DNA of 64,000 nt from Dickeya zeae NCPPB 2538 (GTDB lineage Bacteria; Pseudomonadota; Gammaproteobacteria; Enterobacterales; Enterobacteriaceae): NCBI RefSeq assembly GCF_000406165.1, contig NZ_CM001977.1, forward strand, positions 2,195,915 to 2,259,914. Direction: 5' to 3'. Under the pieces are notes generated by a model. That model searched no databases, had not been told where the DNA came from, and worked only from the letters and a program-made list of their open reading frames with translations. Shown one piece after another: positions 9,368 through 18,500 of the stretch. The position numbers and the translations under genes are program-made. The stretch's first letter is position 1, and the number at the start of each line of letters is the position of its first letter.

Positions 9368-10009
9368 AGACCATTTCCCTTTTCTCTACGTCATCGACAT
9401 GACCCGACATCAACGGAAAGAAACCGATTGGACGTCATGACCAACGCTCCTTCGTCAACATGCGGATTCCCCGCGTATTCACCACCTGTGCGGAGTCCCA
9501 TTCTGTGCAACCGATGATATCCCCACCTTTTTGCTATTGCCCTGACGCTCAGGATGGTGGCAAAGAAACGAAGATATGCCTGACCACTTTCGCATTTTCA
9601 GGTTACGGCATGCTGGCAATCCTATTGGGCAGACGTTCAACAATCTCCGGAGCGCACACTACCGACGCGCCCATAGAACACGCTATTTACCCTGAGACAC
9701 AAGATATAACGCCAATCTTTACGTCAGTGTTTTCTACTACAATCCGAATGTCGGCAGATATAGAAAACCAGTGAAAGCACTATTCGTCCTTTTATTTATC
9801 AGTCACAGGCACATTATTCGTGGTTTTACGAAATGACGTGTTAATGAAACCCGCAACGGCGCATTGATACTTGATGACATCGCCTGACGACTATTTTTAT
9901 TAACCACAATGCGTGCCAAGTGTATATTTTTGAATTCACTACTGGACAGAAACATTACGACGAATATACTGAATCCCCTAAAATCACCACTATTGATAAT
10001 TTTGCGCAA
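9368..10009. other. rhiE-cnu intergenic region, no gene seen
   Basis: These 642 bases must contain the rhiE promoter (reading left) and the cnu promoter (reading right). An AAGGG ribosome site lies before rhiE. A 104-codon frame at 9460-9774 shows no recognisable family, signal or ribosome site and is treated as chance. No clear KdgR palindrome or good CRP site was seen. The right half (about 9780-10000) is AT-rich, as expected near a nucleoid-protein promoter. Confidence 0.5.
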
Positions 10010-10225
10010 ATGAGCGTTTACGAATATTTGTTAAAGTTCAGAAAAGTGAATTCACCAGAAAGTCTTGAGAAATTATTTGATCACCTAAATTATTCTCTGA
10101 CTGATGATCATGACATTATTAATATGTACCGTGCCGCTGATCATCGTCGGGCGGAATTAGCCGCGGGCGGAAAACTGTTTGATATTGGCCAGGTGCCGAA
10201 ATCTGTCTGGCATTTTGTGGTCTGA
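10010..10225 (+). CDS. cnu: Cnu (YdgT), Hha-family nucleoid-associated protein
   Basis: The 71-residue product follows the Hha/YmoA family. It has YLLKFRKVNSPESLEKLFDH at the start, then NMYRAADHRRAEL and the C-terminal VPKSVWHFVV. It is closest to E. coli Cnu (YdgT), which binds H-NS and oriC-adjacent DNA and helps silence genes. A longer frame begins 30 codons earlier, but the internal ATG gives the family's standard 71 residues; no strong ribosome site is visible for either. Position supports the name: ydgT also lies upstream of rsxA in E. coli. Its partner H-NS is encoded at about 58 kb in this window. Confidence 0.9.
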   Translation: MSVYEYLLKFRKVNSPESLEKLFDHLNYSLTDDHDIINMYRAADHRRAELAAGGKLFDIGQVPKSVWHFVV

Positions 10226-10593
10226 GAAGTCCGCTAACCTCACAAACCTCACAGACTGCATGGATAACCCTTACCGCATGGTGGCGACCCGTGCCCAAAC
10301 CACACGCGCTACCCGGCGGATTTCCGCGTCATTTTATATTTTCTTACTATTTATACCCAAATACTTCAGGCGGCTGGATATGTTGAACAGCGCAACAGGT
10401 TAGCCCTGTAGCACAAGGCTTATGGGTAGGATTAATAACGTCATCCCGCAGCTTAACGGATGAAGGGTAACACCTGCAGCTTATCTTTTTCCCTGCTTTA
10501 CCCGTACGATTACTCAATAACCCCACAGAGGGTAAGTTGCCGAACGCCTGACAATACCCGATAATACGCCGGTTTTATTGTGTAGGCACTGTA
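10226..10593 (+). other. cnu-rsxA intergenic region
   Basis: E. coli has ydgK between ydgT and rsxA. Here no gene is visible in 368 bases. The stretch near 10350-10382 (TATACCCAAATACTTCAG followed by GCGGCTGG) resembles one end of an intergenic repeat common in Pectobacterium, Serratia and Yersinia, and may be a decayed copy. The rsxA promoter must lie in the right half. Confidence 0.45.
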
Positions 10594-11175
10594 ATGAGCG
10601 AATATGTATTACTGTTTGTTGGCACGATTTTAGTCAACAACTTCGTACTGGTGAAATTCCTGGGGCTATGCCCATTCATGGGCGTGTCCAAAAAACTGGA
10701 AGCCGCTATTGGCATGGGGTTTGCCACCACATTTGTGATGACGATAGGGTCGGTATTTTCCTGGCTGGTCAACACCTATGTGCTGTTGCCGCTAAACCTG
10801 CTCTACCTGCGCACGCTGGCTTTCATCCTGGTGTTTGCCGTCGTGGTGCAATTCACCGAATTGGCGGTACGCAAAACCAGCCCGGCGCTCTACCGCTTAC
10901 TGGGTATCTTTCTGCCGCTGATCACCACCAATTGCGCCGTCCTTGGGGTGGCATTGTTAAGCGTTAATCAGTCGCACAATTTCCTGCAATCCACCATTTA
11001 TGGATTCAGTGCTGCCGTCGGCTTTTCACTGGTATTGGTGTTATTTGCCGCACTGCGTGAGCGCCTTGCGGTCGCCGATGTGCCAGCACCGTTTCGGGGC
11101 TCATCGATTGCACTGGTGACCGCTGGGCTCATGTCGCTAGCTTTTATGGGCTTTACCGGGTTGGTGAAATTGTGA
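10594..11175 (+). CDS. rsxA: RsxA (RnfA), electron-transport complex membrane subunit
   Basis: This 193-residue integral membrane protein has about six hydrophobic segments. It is the RnfA-type subunit of the Rsx (Rnf) complex, which in E. coli uses NAD(P)H electrons to keep the SoxR iron-sulphur regulator reduced. FVLVKFLGLCPFMGVSKK near the N-terminus and LPLITTNCAVLGVAL in the middle are family hallmarks; RsxE is a paralogue with the same layout. Its stop codon overlaps the rsxB start (TGATG), indicating translational coupling. Confidence 0.94.
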   Translation: MSEYVLLFVGTILVNNFVLVKFLGLCPFMGVSKKLEAAIGMGFATTFVMTIGSVFSWLVNTYVLLPLNLLYLRTLAFILVFAVVVQFTELAVRKTSPALYRLLGIFLPLITTNCAVLGVALLSVNQSHNFLQSTIYGFSAAVGFSLVLVLFAALRERLAVADVPAPFRGSSIALVTAGLMSLAFMGFTGLVKL

Positions 11176-11765
11176 TGAACACTATCGGAATGGCCATTGT
11201 CGCCCTCAGCGCGCTGGCGATAGTGTCAGGGCTCATTCTGGGATTCGCTTCCCGACGCTTTCGCGTGGAAGCGGATCCGGTAGTCGAACATCTGGAAGCA
11301 ATGCTGCCACAGAGTCAGTGTGGCCAGTGTGGCTATCCGGGGTGCAGACCTTATGCCGAAGCTATCGCCCTCAATGGCGAGCTCATCAACAAATGCGTGC
11401 CGGGCGGAGAGCCGCTGATGCTCAAACTGGCGGAGCGACTGAACATCGAACCACAACCGCTGGATGCCGATACACAGCAAAAACCAGAACCACTGGTCGC
11501 CTGGATAGATGAAGCGAACTGTATCGGTTGTACCAAATGTATTCAGGCCTGCCCGGTCGACGCCATTATCGGTTCCACGCGTGCCGTTCATACCGTCATC
11601 CGCGATCTGTGCACCGGTTGCAACCTGTGTGTGGCTCCCTGCCCGACGGATTGTATCGAATTAAGACCTTTAGCGCCGACAACCGCCAACTGGAAATGGA
11701 ATCTCGACGCCATTCCGGTGCGTGTCATCCAGGCGGAAAACCGTGTGATTGAAAACCATGTTTAA
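11175..11765 (+). CDS. rsxB: RsxB (RnfB), iron-sulphur subunit
   Basis: A 196-residue protein with one N-terminal membrane anchor. It has a first cluster motif, CGQCGYPGCRPYAEAI, and two ferredoxin-type 4Fe-4S motifs, CIGCTKCIQACPVDA and CTGCNLCVAPCPTDC. It relays electrons between RsxC and the membrane subunits. The ATG used overlaps the rsxA stop by one base; a GTG one codon earlier is an alternative. Length and sequence match E. coli RsxB (about 192 residues). Confidence 0.95.
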   Translation: MNTIGMAIVALSALAIVSGLILGFASRRFRVEADPVVEHLEAMLPQSQCGQCGYPGCRPYAEAIALNGELINKCVPGGEPLMLKLAERLNIEPQPLDADTQQKPEPLVAWIDEANCIGCTKCIQACPVDAIIGSTRAVHTVIRDLCTGCNLCVAPCPTDCIELRPLAPTTANWKWNLDAIPVRVIQAENRVIENHV

Positions 11766-14037
11766 GCTGTTCGCCGCCTTTAGAAAAGACAGAATCTGGG
11801 ATTTCGCAGGCGGGATTCATCCTCCGGAAATGAAAACCCAATCCTGTCAGATACCGCTGCGTCAGGTTCCTATGCCTGACTATCTGATTATCCCGCTCAA
11901 GCAACATCTTGGCCCGGAAGGCGACCTGTGCGTCAACGTCGGTGACAAGGTACTCCGTGGGCAACCGTTGACGCGTGGCTTTGGCCGTATGCTGCCAGTG
12001 CATGCGCCGACCTCTGGCACCGTGCATGCTATCCGTCAGCATATGAGCAACCACCCCTCCGGGTTGACGGAACTGAGCATCATTATTATCCCAGATGGGT
12101 TAGACCGCTGGTGTGAACGTCGTACGCTGACTGACTATCGTCAGGCGACAGCGTCTGAGCTGGTGGAACATTTGCATCAGGCTGGTATCGCCGGGCTGGG
12201 TGGCGCAGGTTTCCCCACCGCCGCCAAGTTACAGGGCGGCCTGCGCGGCATCGAGACGCTGATCATCAATGCCGCTGAATGTGAGCCCTATATCACCGCT
12301 GACGACCGGCTGATGCAAGAGTGCGCGCAGGAAATTGCACAAGGGGTCGATATTCTTGACCACCTGTTACAACCGCAACGTATTCTATTGGGTATTGAAG
12401 ACAACAAGCCGGAAGCCATCAGAGCGCTACGTGTTGCGCTGGTGGATTACCCGCGCATTCAAATGCGCGTCATTCCCACCAAATATCCGTCTGGCGGTGC
12501 CAAACAACTCACCCGAATTCTGACGGGCAAAGAAGTGCCATTCGGCAAGCATTCAGCGTCTATTGGCGTGCTGATGCAAAACGTCGGCACTGCCTATGCT
12601 ATCAAACGCGCGGTTATTGATGGTGAACCGTTAACTGAGCGTGTCGTCACCCTCACCGGCGATGCCTTGCGCCAGCCGGGTAACGTTTGGGTACGGCTGG
12701 GAACACCGGTACGTCATTTGCTGCGTCATGCCGGTTATCACGTCACCACCACTCAACCCATGGTCATTATGGGCGGGCCGCTGATGGGGTTCACCCTGCC
12801 CGCACTGGACGTGCCAATCATCAAGACCAGCAACTGTATTCTGGCACCTGCCCGCGATGAAATTCAGGTGCAGGAAGAGGAGCAGGCTTGTATTCGTTGC
12901 AGCAAGTGCGCCGATGCCTGTCCGGCCGGGCTGCTACCGCAGCAACTCTACTGGTTTAGCCGGGGACAAGAGCACGAAAAAGCGCGCCAGCACCACCTGT
13001 TCGACTGTATCGAATGCGGTGCCTGCGCCTATGTTTGCCCCAGCAATATCCCGTTGGTGCAATATTACCGCCAGGAAAAAGCCGAGATTCAGGCGTTGGA
13101 TCAGGAATCCCGCAAAGCCGCCGAAGCGAAAGCGCGCTTTGATGCACGTCAGGCCCGACTGGAGAGTGAAAAGCGCTCGCGTGAAGAACGACATAAACAG
13201 GCCGCTGCCAGTGTCGCCGCTACCGATAAAAGCGCCGTAATGGCCGCGCTGGAAAGAGTTCGAAACAAACAGGCCACCGCCGTAAAACCCGACATCCGCA
13301 TTGAACCTGGGCAGTTGCCGGACAACAGTACCGTTATTGCCGCCCGCGAGGCGCGCAAAGTGCAGTTACGTGAACGGCAGGCGGAAAAAGCACTGGATAC
13401 CACGCACGACAATACCCCAAAAGCTGCCGTAGCTGCCGCTATCGCGCGCGTGCAAGCCCGTCAGGCTGAGGCAATGCGCGTTACCACCGTTGATATTACA
13501 ACCAGCGGTATCACAACCACTGATGCTGAAACAAGCGACGCAAACGACAAGCTCGACCCACGTAAAGCGGCAGTCGCGGCTGCCATTGCTCGGGTTAAAG
13601 CTCGTAAAGCGGCACACTCTGATCATACCGAAGACGCTGATAGCGCCGAATACGTGACAACGTCACAGGATATTTCACCATCTACGACAAGCGCATCCCC
13701 CGAAAGTCGTCTCACGGCTGCATCGGGCGACGTCCCCCAGATCGATAGCCTCGACCCGCGTAAAGCGGCCGTCGCCGCTGCCATTGCCCGGGTAAAAGCC
13801 CGTAAAACGGCACTATCTCATAGTACCGAACAGGCTGATAACACAGAGAACGTGACAACGTCACTTGAAGCATCCCCATTAGCGACAGTCACCGCCCCCG
13901 ACAGTGATCTCATTGCTGCACCGGGCGACGCCACCCAGAACGACAGCCTCGACCCGCGCAAAGCCGCCGTCGCCGCCGCTATCGCCCGGGTTAAAGCACG
14001 TAAAGCCGCCGCATTGTCGGCATCGCAAGAGGATTAA
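11758..14037 (+). CDS. rsxC: RsxC (RnfC), NADH-binding iron-sulphur subunit
   Basis: A 759-residue peripheral membrane subunit. The first 450 residues form the conserved RnfC core: a GLGGAGFPTAAKL nucleotide-binding motif near residue 150, a GGPLMGF block, and two 4Fe-4S motifs CIRCSKCADACPAGL and CIECGACAYVCPSNI. The remainder is a long Ala/Arg/Lys-rich tail, as in E. coli (740 residues). The tail carries repeats of DPRKAAVAAAIARVKARK, including a 198-bp tandem duplication. The ATG at 11758 gives MFKLFAAFRKDRIWDF, the family start, and overlaps rsxB by 8 nt. Confidence 0.94.
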   Translation: MFKLFAAFRKDRIWDFAGGIHPPEMKTQSCQIPLRQVPMPDYLIIPLKQHLGPEGDLCVNVGDKVLRGQPLTRGFGRMLPVHAPTSGTVHAIRQHMSNHPSGLTELSIIIIPDGLDRWCERRTLTDYRQATASELVEHLHQAGIAGLGGAGFPTAAKLQGGLRGIETLIINAAECEPYITADDRLMQECAQEIAQGVDILDHLLQPQRILLGIEDNKPEAIRALRVALVDYPRIQMRVIPTKYPSGGAKQLTRILTGKEVPFGKHSASIGVLMQNVGTAYAIKRAVIDGEPLTERVVTLTGDALRQPGNVWVRLGTPVRHLLRHAGYHVTTTQPMVIMGGPLMGFTLPALDVPIIKTSNCILAPARDEIQVQEEEQACIRCSKCADACPAGLLPQQLYWFSRGQEHEKARQHHLFDCIECGACAYVCPSNIPLVQYYRQEKAEIQALDQESRKAAEAKARFDARQARLESEKRSREERHKQAAASVAATDKSAVMAALERVRNKQATAVKPDIRIEPGQLPDNSTVIAAREARKVQLRERQAEKALDTTHDNTPKAAVAAAIARVQARQAEAMRVTTVDITTSGITTTDAETSDANDKLDPRKAAVAAAIARVKARKAAHSDHTEDADSAEYVTTSQDISPSTTSASPESRLTAASGDVPQIDSLDPRKAAVAAAIARVKARKTALSHSTEQADNTENVTTSLEASPLATVTAPDSDLIAAPGDATQNDSLDPRKAAVAAAIARVKARKAAALSASQED
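13552..14010 (+). repeat. 198-bp in-frame tandem repeat in the rsxC tail
   Basis: Copies begin at 13552, 13750 and 13948 (the third partial), exactly 198 bp (66 codons) apart. Each starts LDPRKAAVAAAIARVKARK and continues with a diverged acidic/Thr-Ser-rich spacer ending in DS. A more degenerate copy (TPKAAVAAAIARVQARQAEA) begins near 13414. The helical Arg/Ala motif is also repeated in other RnfC tails. Confidence 0.9.
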
Positions 14038-15090
14038 ATGGCTTTTAGAATCGCACCCTCACCGTTTACCCATAACCGCCAGTCCACCCGCGCGATTATG
14101 CGTTGGGTCCTGCTCGCCTGCGTGCCCGGCATCGTAGCGCAAGTCTGGTTTTTCGGGTACGGCAACCTGATTCAATTGGCACTGGCCAGCATCACCGCGC
14201 TTTTTACCGAATCGGTCATACTGGCATTGCGAAAACGCCCGGTGCTGGAAACGCTGCAGGACAGCTCCGCGCTGTTAACCGCAGTATTACTGGCCGTCAG
14301 CTTGCCGCCGTTTACCCCCTGGTGGATGGTGGTATTAGGAACAACCTTCGCGATTATTATCGCCAAGCAGTTGTATGGTGGACTGGGGCAAAACCCGTTT
14401 AACCCCGCGATGATCGGCTATGTGGTTCTGTTGATTTCCTTTCCGGTACAAATGACCAGTTGGCTACCGCCACAGGGATTGCAGGCATCCCCTGTCGGTT
14501 TTCAGGATGCGCTGATGGCTATATTTACCGGCCATGGCACAGCAGGCCAGACTATCCAGCAACTGCTCCAGGGGGTCGATGGTATTAGTCAGGCGACGCC
14601 GCTTGATGCCTTCAAAACTGGCTTGCGCAGCGGCCATCAACCCGACGTGTTGTTGCATCAGCCGTTATTCAGCGGCGTAGTGGGTGCCTTAGGCTGGCAA
14701 TGGATTAATATGGCTTTTTTGGCCGGTGGCCTGTTTATGCTGTTGATACGGGTCATCCACTGGCAGATCCCGTTGAGCTTCCTGCTTGCGTTGTCCTTAT
14801 GCGCGCTGGCCGGCTGGCATCTTCATCCGGAGATCAGCGCCCCGCCGCTGCTGCATCTGTTTTCCGGTGCCACGATGCTGGGCGCGTTCTTCATCGCGAC
14901 CGATCCGGTAACGGCATCAACCACGCCCAAGGGTCGACTGATATTCGGTGCGCTGATCGGCATACTGGTATGGACCATTCGAACCTACGGTGGTTATCCC
15001 GATGGCGTAGCCTTCGCGGTATTACTGGCCAACATTACCGTGCCACTGATTGATTATTTCACCAAACCGCGCGCTTATGGCCATCGTTAA
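14038..15090 (+). CDS. rsxD: RsxD (RnfD), flavin-bearing membrane subunit
   Basis: A 350-residue integral membrane protein that starts immediately after the rsxC stop. Family features are ITALFTESVILALRKRP near residue 60, NPFNPAMIGYVVLLISFP near 120, and the covalent FMN attachment motif SGAT (FSGATMLGAFFIATDP) near residue 277. It carries FMN within the membrane part of the complex. rsxG follows after 9 nt. Length equals E. coli RsxD (352). Confidence 0.95.
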   Translation: MAFRIAPSPFTHNRQSTRAIMRWVLLACVPGIVAQVWFFGYGNLIQLALASITALFTESVILALRKRPVLETLQDSSALLTAVLLAVSLPPFTPWWMVVLGTTFAIIIAKQLYGGLGQNPFNPAMIGYVVLLISFPVQMTSWLPPQGLQASPVGFQDALMAIFTGHGTAGQTIQQLLQGVDGISQATPLDAFKTGLRSGHQPDVLLHQPLFSGVVGALGWQWINMAFLAGGLFMLLIRVIHWQIPLSFLLALSLCALAGWHLHPEISAPPLLHLFSGATMLGAFFIATDPVTASTTPKGRLIFGALIGILVWTIRTYGGYPDGVAFAVLLANITVPLIDYFTKPRAYGHR

Positions 15091-15099
15091 GGACGGATT

Positions 15100-15729
15100 A
15101 TGTTGCTGACCACTATGCGTCGCCACGCGACTACACTGGCCTTGTTTGCCGCGTTCACCACCGGATTGACGGCGCTGGTCAATTATCTGACCGAGAACAC
15201 CATTTCACAGCAGGTTATCGCGCAACAGCGTGCCCTGCTTGATCAGGTACTGCCTGCCAATCGGTATAACAACAATCTGCTTAGCGAATGTTATCTGGTG
15301 ACTGACCCGGCGTTGGGCTCCACGTCACCACACCGCGTGTATATCGCGCGCCAAGACGGTACCCCCGTGGCTGCCGCACTGGAAAGTACCGCGCCAGACG
15401 GTTATTCCGGCGCAATCCACCTGCTGATTGGTGCGGACTTTCATGGTAACGTGCTGGGGACTCGTGTTACCGAACATCATGAGACCCCTGGGCTGGGGGA
15501 TAAGATCGATATTCGTATTTCCAACTGGATAACGGGTTTTACCGGCCAGACGATAACGGGTCCACAAGACAGTCGCTGGGCGGTGAAAAAAGACGGCGGC
15601 CAGTTTGACCAATTTACCGGTGCCACCATTACCCCGCGCGCGGTGGTGAACGCAGTGAAACGCAGCGTATTGTTTTTGCAGACCTTGCCGCCGCGTTTAT
15701 CCAGCCTGACGCCATGTGGAGAGAAATAA
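15100..15729 (+). CDS. rsxG: RsxG (RnfG), periplasmic flavoprotein subunit
   Basis: A 209-residue protein with one N-terminal membrane segment (about residues 10-27) and a periplasmic FMN-binding domain. The covalent FMN motif is FTGATITPRAVV near residue 175, with a GLGDKIDI stretch before it. It transfers electrons within the Rsx complex. Its TAA stop shares one base with the rsxE start codon, so the two are translationally coupled. Confidence 0.95.
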   Translation: MLLTTMRRHATTLALFAAFTTGLTALVNYLTENTISQQVIAQQRALLDQVLPANRYNNNLLSECYLVTDPALGSTSPHRVYIARQDGTPVAAALESTAPDGYSGAIHLLIGADFHGNVLGTRVTEHHETPGLGDKIDIRISNWITGFTGQTITGPQDSRWAVKKDGGQFDQFTGATITPRAVVNAVKRSVLFLQTLPPRLSSLTPCGEK

Positions 15730-16424
15730 TGAATCAGACGAAAGAACTGGCCTTACAGGGGTTGTGGAAAAACAACTCTGCGCTGGTACAACTGCTGGGG
15801 CTCTGCCCGCTGCTGGCTGTCACCTCAACGGCCACCAACGCACTCGGGCTTGGGCTGGCGACCACACTGGTGCTGACCTGCACCAACATAGCCGTTTCAG
15901 CGTTGCGCCGCTGGGTACCAAGTGAAATTCGTATTCCGATTTACGTCATGCTGATCGCCTCGGTGGTCACCATCGTGCAAATGCTGATCAATGCTTACGC
16001 CTATGGGTTGTATCAGTCGCTGGGCATTTTTATCCCGTTGATCGTGACCAACTGCATCGTGATTGGGCGGGCGGAAGCCTTCGCCTCCAAAAATACGGTG
16101 ATACTGTCCGCGCTGGATGGGTTGTTCATGGGGCTCGGAGCCACCAGTGCGCTGTTTGTGCTGGGGGCGATACGAGAAATTCTTGGCAACGGTACCGTGT
16201 TTGATGGCGCTGACCTGCTGCTGGGCAGTTGGGCACGGGTACTGCGCGTTGAGGTGGTACACATGGATTCGCCGTTCCTGCTGATGATTCTGCCCCCTGG
16301 TGCGTTTATCGGGCTGGGAATGATGCTGGCCGGTAAGTACCTTATCGACGAGAAACGGAAACAGCGTCAGGCCCGTGCGGTACGCCCCACCGTCATCGGT
16401 TCATCACAGACGTTAGCGGAATAA
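15729..16424 (+). CDS. rsxE: RsxE (RnfE), electron-transport complex membrane subunit
   Basis: This 231-residue multi-spanning membrane protein is paralogous to RsxA, with about six membrane segments and the paired motifs LVQLLGLCPLLAVT and LIVTNCIVIGRAEAFA. It forms the inverted-topology partner of RsxA in the complex. The frame extends five codons upstream, but the ATG overlapping the rsxG stop gives the E. coli length of 231. nth follows after only one base, an arrangement conserved in enterics. Confidence 0.95.
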   Translation: MNQTKELALQGLWKNNSALVQLLGLCPLLAVTSTATNALGLGLATTLVLTCTNIAVSALRRWVPSEIRIPIYVMLIASVVTIVQMLINAYAYGLYQSLGIFIPLIVTNCIVIGRAEAFASKNTVILSALDGLFMGLGATSALFVLGAIREILGNGTVFDGADLLLGSWARVLRVEVVHMDSPFLLMILPPGAFIGLGMMLAGKYLIDEKRKQRQARAVRPTVIGSSQTLAE

Positions 16425-16425
16425 T

Positions 16426-17061
16426 ATGAACAAAGAGAAACGGATTGCCATTCTTAGTCGCTTGCGGGACAACAATCCCCATCCGACTACCGAGCTAACA
16501 TTCAACTCGCCGTTTGAGTTGCTCATTTCGGTACTGCTGTCCGCACAGGCAACCGATGTAAGCGTTAACAAGGCAACGGCAAAACTCTACCCGGTCGCGA
16601 ATACGCCGCAGGCCATGCTGGACTTGGGCGTGGAAGGCGTGAAGGCGTATATCAAAACCATTGGGTTATTCAACAGCAAGGCGGAGAACATCATCAAAAC
16701 CTGCCGTATTCTGCTGGAAAAACATCAAGGTCAGGTGCCGGAAGATCGTGCCGCACTGGAAGCCCTGCCGGGTGTGGGGCGCAAAACCGCCAATGTCGTA
16801 TTGAATACCGCCTTTGGCTGGCCCACTATCGCAGTTGATACGCATATTTTTCGTGTCTGCAATCGTACCCATTTCGCACCGGGCAAAAACGTCGAACAAG
16901 TAGAAGAAAAATTACTGAAATACGTCCCGGCTGAATTTAAAGTCGACTGCCACCACTGGCTGATTCTCCACGGCCGTTATACCTGTATCGCCCGTAAACC
17001 ACGTTGCGGCGCATGCCTGATAGAAGACCTGTGCGAATACAAAGAAAAAGTCGATATCTGA
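16426..17061 (+). CDS. nth: Nth, endonuclease III
   Basis: A 211-residue DNA glycosylase/AP lyase that removes oxidised pyrimidines in base-excision repair. The helix-hairpin-helix LPGVGRKTANVVLN (about residues 113-126) contains the catalytic Lys, and VDTHIFRVCNR carries the catalytic Asp. The C-terminal 4Fe-4S motif C-x6-C-x2-C-x5-C (CIARKPRCGACLIEDLC) is intact. It is the last gene of the rsx operon, joining an electron-transfer complex and a redox-sensitive iron-sulphur repair enzyme in one transcript. Confidence 0.96.
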   Translation: MNKEKRIAILSRLRDNNPHPTTELTFNSPFELLISVLLSAQATDVSVNKATAKLYPVANTPQAMLDLGVEGVKAYIKTIGLFNSKAENIIKTCRILLEKHQGQVPEDRAALEALPGVGRKTANVVLNTAFGWPTIAVDTHIFRVCNRTHFAPGKNVEQVEEKLLKYVPAEFKVDCHHWLILHGRYTCIARKPRCGACLIEDLCEYKEKVDI

Positions 17062-17086
17062 CCGACAACAGCGCTTTCCTATCATG

Positions 17087-17114
17087 ATAAGGGCAGGTTT
17101 TCACCTGCCCTTAT
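17087..17114. terminator. Hairpin between convergent nth and cysB
   Basis: A perfect 12-bp stem (ATAAGGGCAGGT/ACCTGCCCTTAT) with loop TTTC lies 25 nt after nth and 72 nt after cysB. No T-run follows on either strand, so termination would be weak or assisted; position between convergent genes is the main support. Confidence 0.6.
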
Positions 17115-17186
17115 GCTTGTCATACCATGTTGTGTCATACGTTATTGGTATCGCCACGGGTGGCAATCGAATGCACAATCGACGGT

Positions 17187-18161
17187 TTATTTTATCGGCA
17201 GCGTCACATCCTTGAACATGGCTTCGATTTCTTCATTGGAGCGCAGCGAAATCGCGGTATCGACCACATCCCGCGTCAGGTGCGGTGCAAAACGATGAAT
17301 AAAATCGTACATGTAGCTACGCAGGAACGTGCTGCGACGAAACCCGATTTTTGTCGTACTATAGCTAAACAGGTTATCGGCGTTGATCGCCACCAGATCC
17401 GGATCACTGTCCGGTGTGACTGCCATGTTGGCGATAACACCAACGCCCAGCCCCAGACGGACATAGGTTTTAATCACATCGGCATCGGTGGCGGTAAACA
17501 CAATGCGCGGCGTCAGCCCGGCCCGATTGAACGCGGTATCCAGTTCTGAACGACCGGTAAAACCAAAGGTATAGGTAACAATCGGGTAAGCGGCCAGCTC
17601 CTCAATGCTGATCTGGGATTTTCCCGCCAACGGATGATCGGGTTTCACAACCACCGCACGGTTCCAGTGATAGCACGGCAGCATGATCAGGTCTTCATAC
17701 AAATGCAGCGCTTCAGTGGCTATGGCGAAATCCGCCGTACCTTTCGCCACCGCCTCAGCAATTTGCATGGGCGAACCCTGGTGCATGTGCAGCGATACGC
17801 GTGGATAACGCTCGATAAATCCTTTAATCACATCAGGCAGAGCATAACGCGCCTGAGTATGAGTCGTTGCCACATACAGCGACCCCTTATCCGGATAGGT
17901 ATGCTCACCCGCAACGGCCTTGATAGCATCGACCTTGGACAGGACTTCTCGGGCAATACGAATGATTTCCTGTCCGGCGGGTGTCACTTGCGTTAAATGT
18001 TTTCCGCTGCGTGCAAAAATCTGAATACCCAGTTCATCTTCCAGCATCCGAACTTGTTTACTGATCCCCGGCTGCGAGGTATACAACCCCTCGGCCGTGG
18101 AGGAAACGTTCAGATTGTGATTAACAACTTCAACGATATAACGAAGCTGTTGCAGTTTCAT
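17187..18161 (-). CDS. cysB: CysB, LysR-type regulator of cysteine biosynthesis
   Basis: A 324-residue LysR-family activator with the N-terminal winged helix-turn-helix (MKLQQLRYIVEVVNHN, then LYTSQPGISKQVRMLEDEL) and a C-terminal inducer-binding domain. The sequence follows E. coli CysB (324 residues) from end to end. It activates sulphate-assimilation and cysteine genes in response to N- or O-acetylserine. The neighbourhood topA-cysB is conserved in enterics. It is convergent with nth. Confidence 0.96.
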   Translation of the reverse strand: MKLQQLRYIVEVVNHNLNVSSTAEGLYTSQPGISKQVRMLEDELGIQIFARSGKHLTQVTPAGQEIIRIAREVLSKVDAIKAVAGEHTYPDKGSLYVATTHTQARYALPDVIKGFIERYPRVSLHMHQGSPMQIAEAVAKGTADFAIATEALHLYEDLIMLPCYHWNRAVVVKPDHPLAGKSQISIEELAAYPIVTYTFGFTGRSELDTAFNRAGLTPRIVFTATDADVIKTYVRLGLGVGVIANMAVTPDSDPDLVAINADNLFSYSTTKIGFRRSTFLRSYMYDFIHRFAPHLTRDVVDTAISLRSNEEIEAMFKDVTLPIK

Positions 18162-18500
18162 AAGTTATCCCATTCCGTAATATGTCATGCGCGGCGGCAT
18201 CTGTGTTATTGACGTTATCTGCGTTGACAAGGTGGTGACAGCTCAATGCAACGGTGTAGATTCCCGCCATGTAATAAATGCCATTTAATCATAAAAAAAT
18301 ATTTTTATAACCATTTCCCATATTGGTTAGACAGTACTGGCACTGGAAAACGGATTTTTATTTCCTTTTTTGTTATCGGCTGCCTGCGGATGATATTCAT
18401 GGTTCATGGATCAAAAAAGCCAGCCTGTGCAGGCTGGCTTAAGCTAATGTAACCGTAACCACTGGGAAAAAATGCGGTTTTAGTCAATTTATCGGCACAA
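18162..18500. other. cysB-topA intergenic region
   Basis: The left half must hold the cysB promoter, reading left. An AT-rich stretch at about 18290-18370 and the topA terminator on the right fill the rest. A 68-codon frame on the plus strand has no recognisable family or ribosome site and is not called. Confidence 0.5.
18413..18440 (-). terminator. Terminator after topA
   Basis: On the minus strand an 11-bp self-complementary stem (AAGCCAGCCTG/CAGGCTGGCTT) is followed directly by six T residues. It lies 60 nt past the topA stop, as expected for a Rho-independent terminator. Confidence 0.88.

Noticed and set aside
9460..9774. 104-codon frame between rhiE and cnu
   Set aside because: No ribosome site, no recognisable domain and irregular composition; it also crosses the rhiE promoter region.
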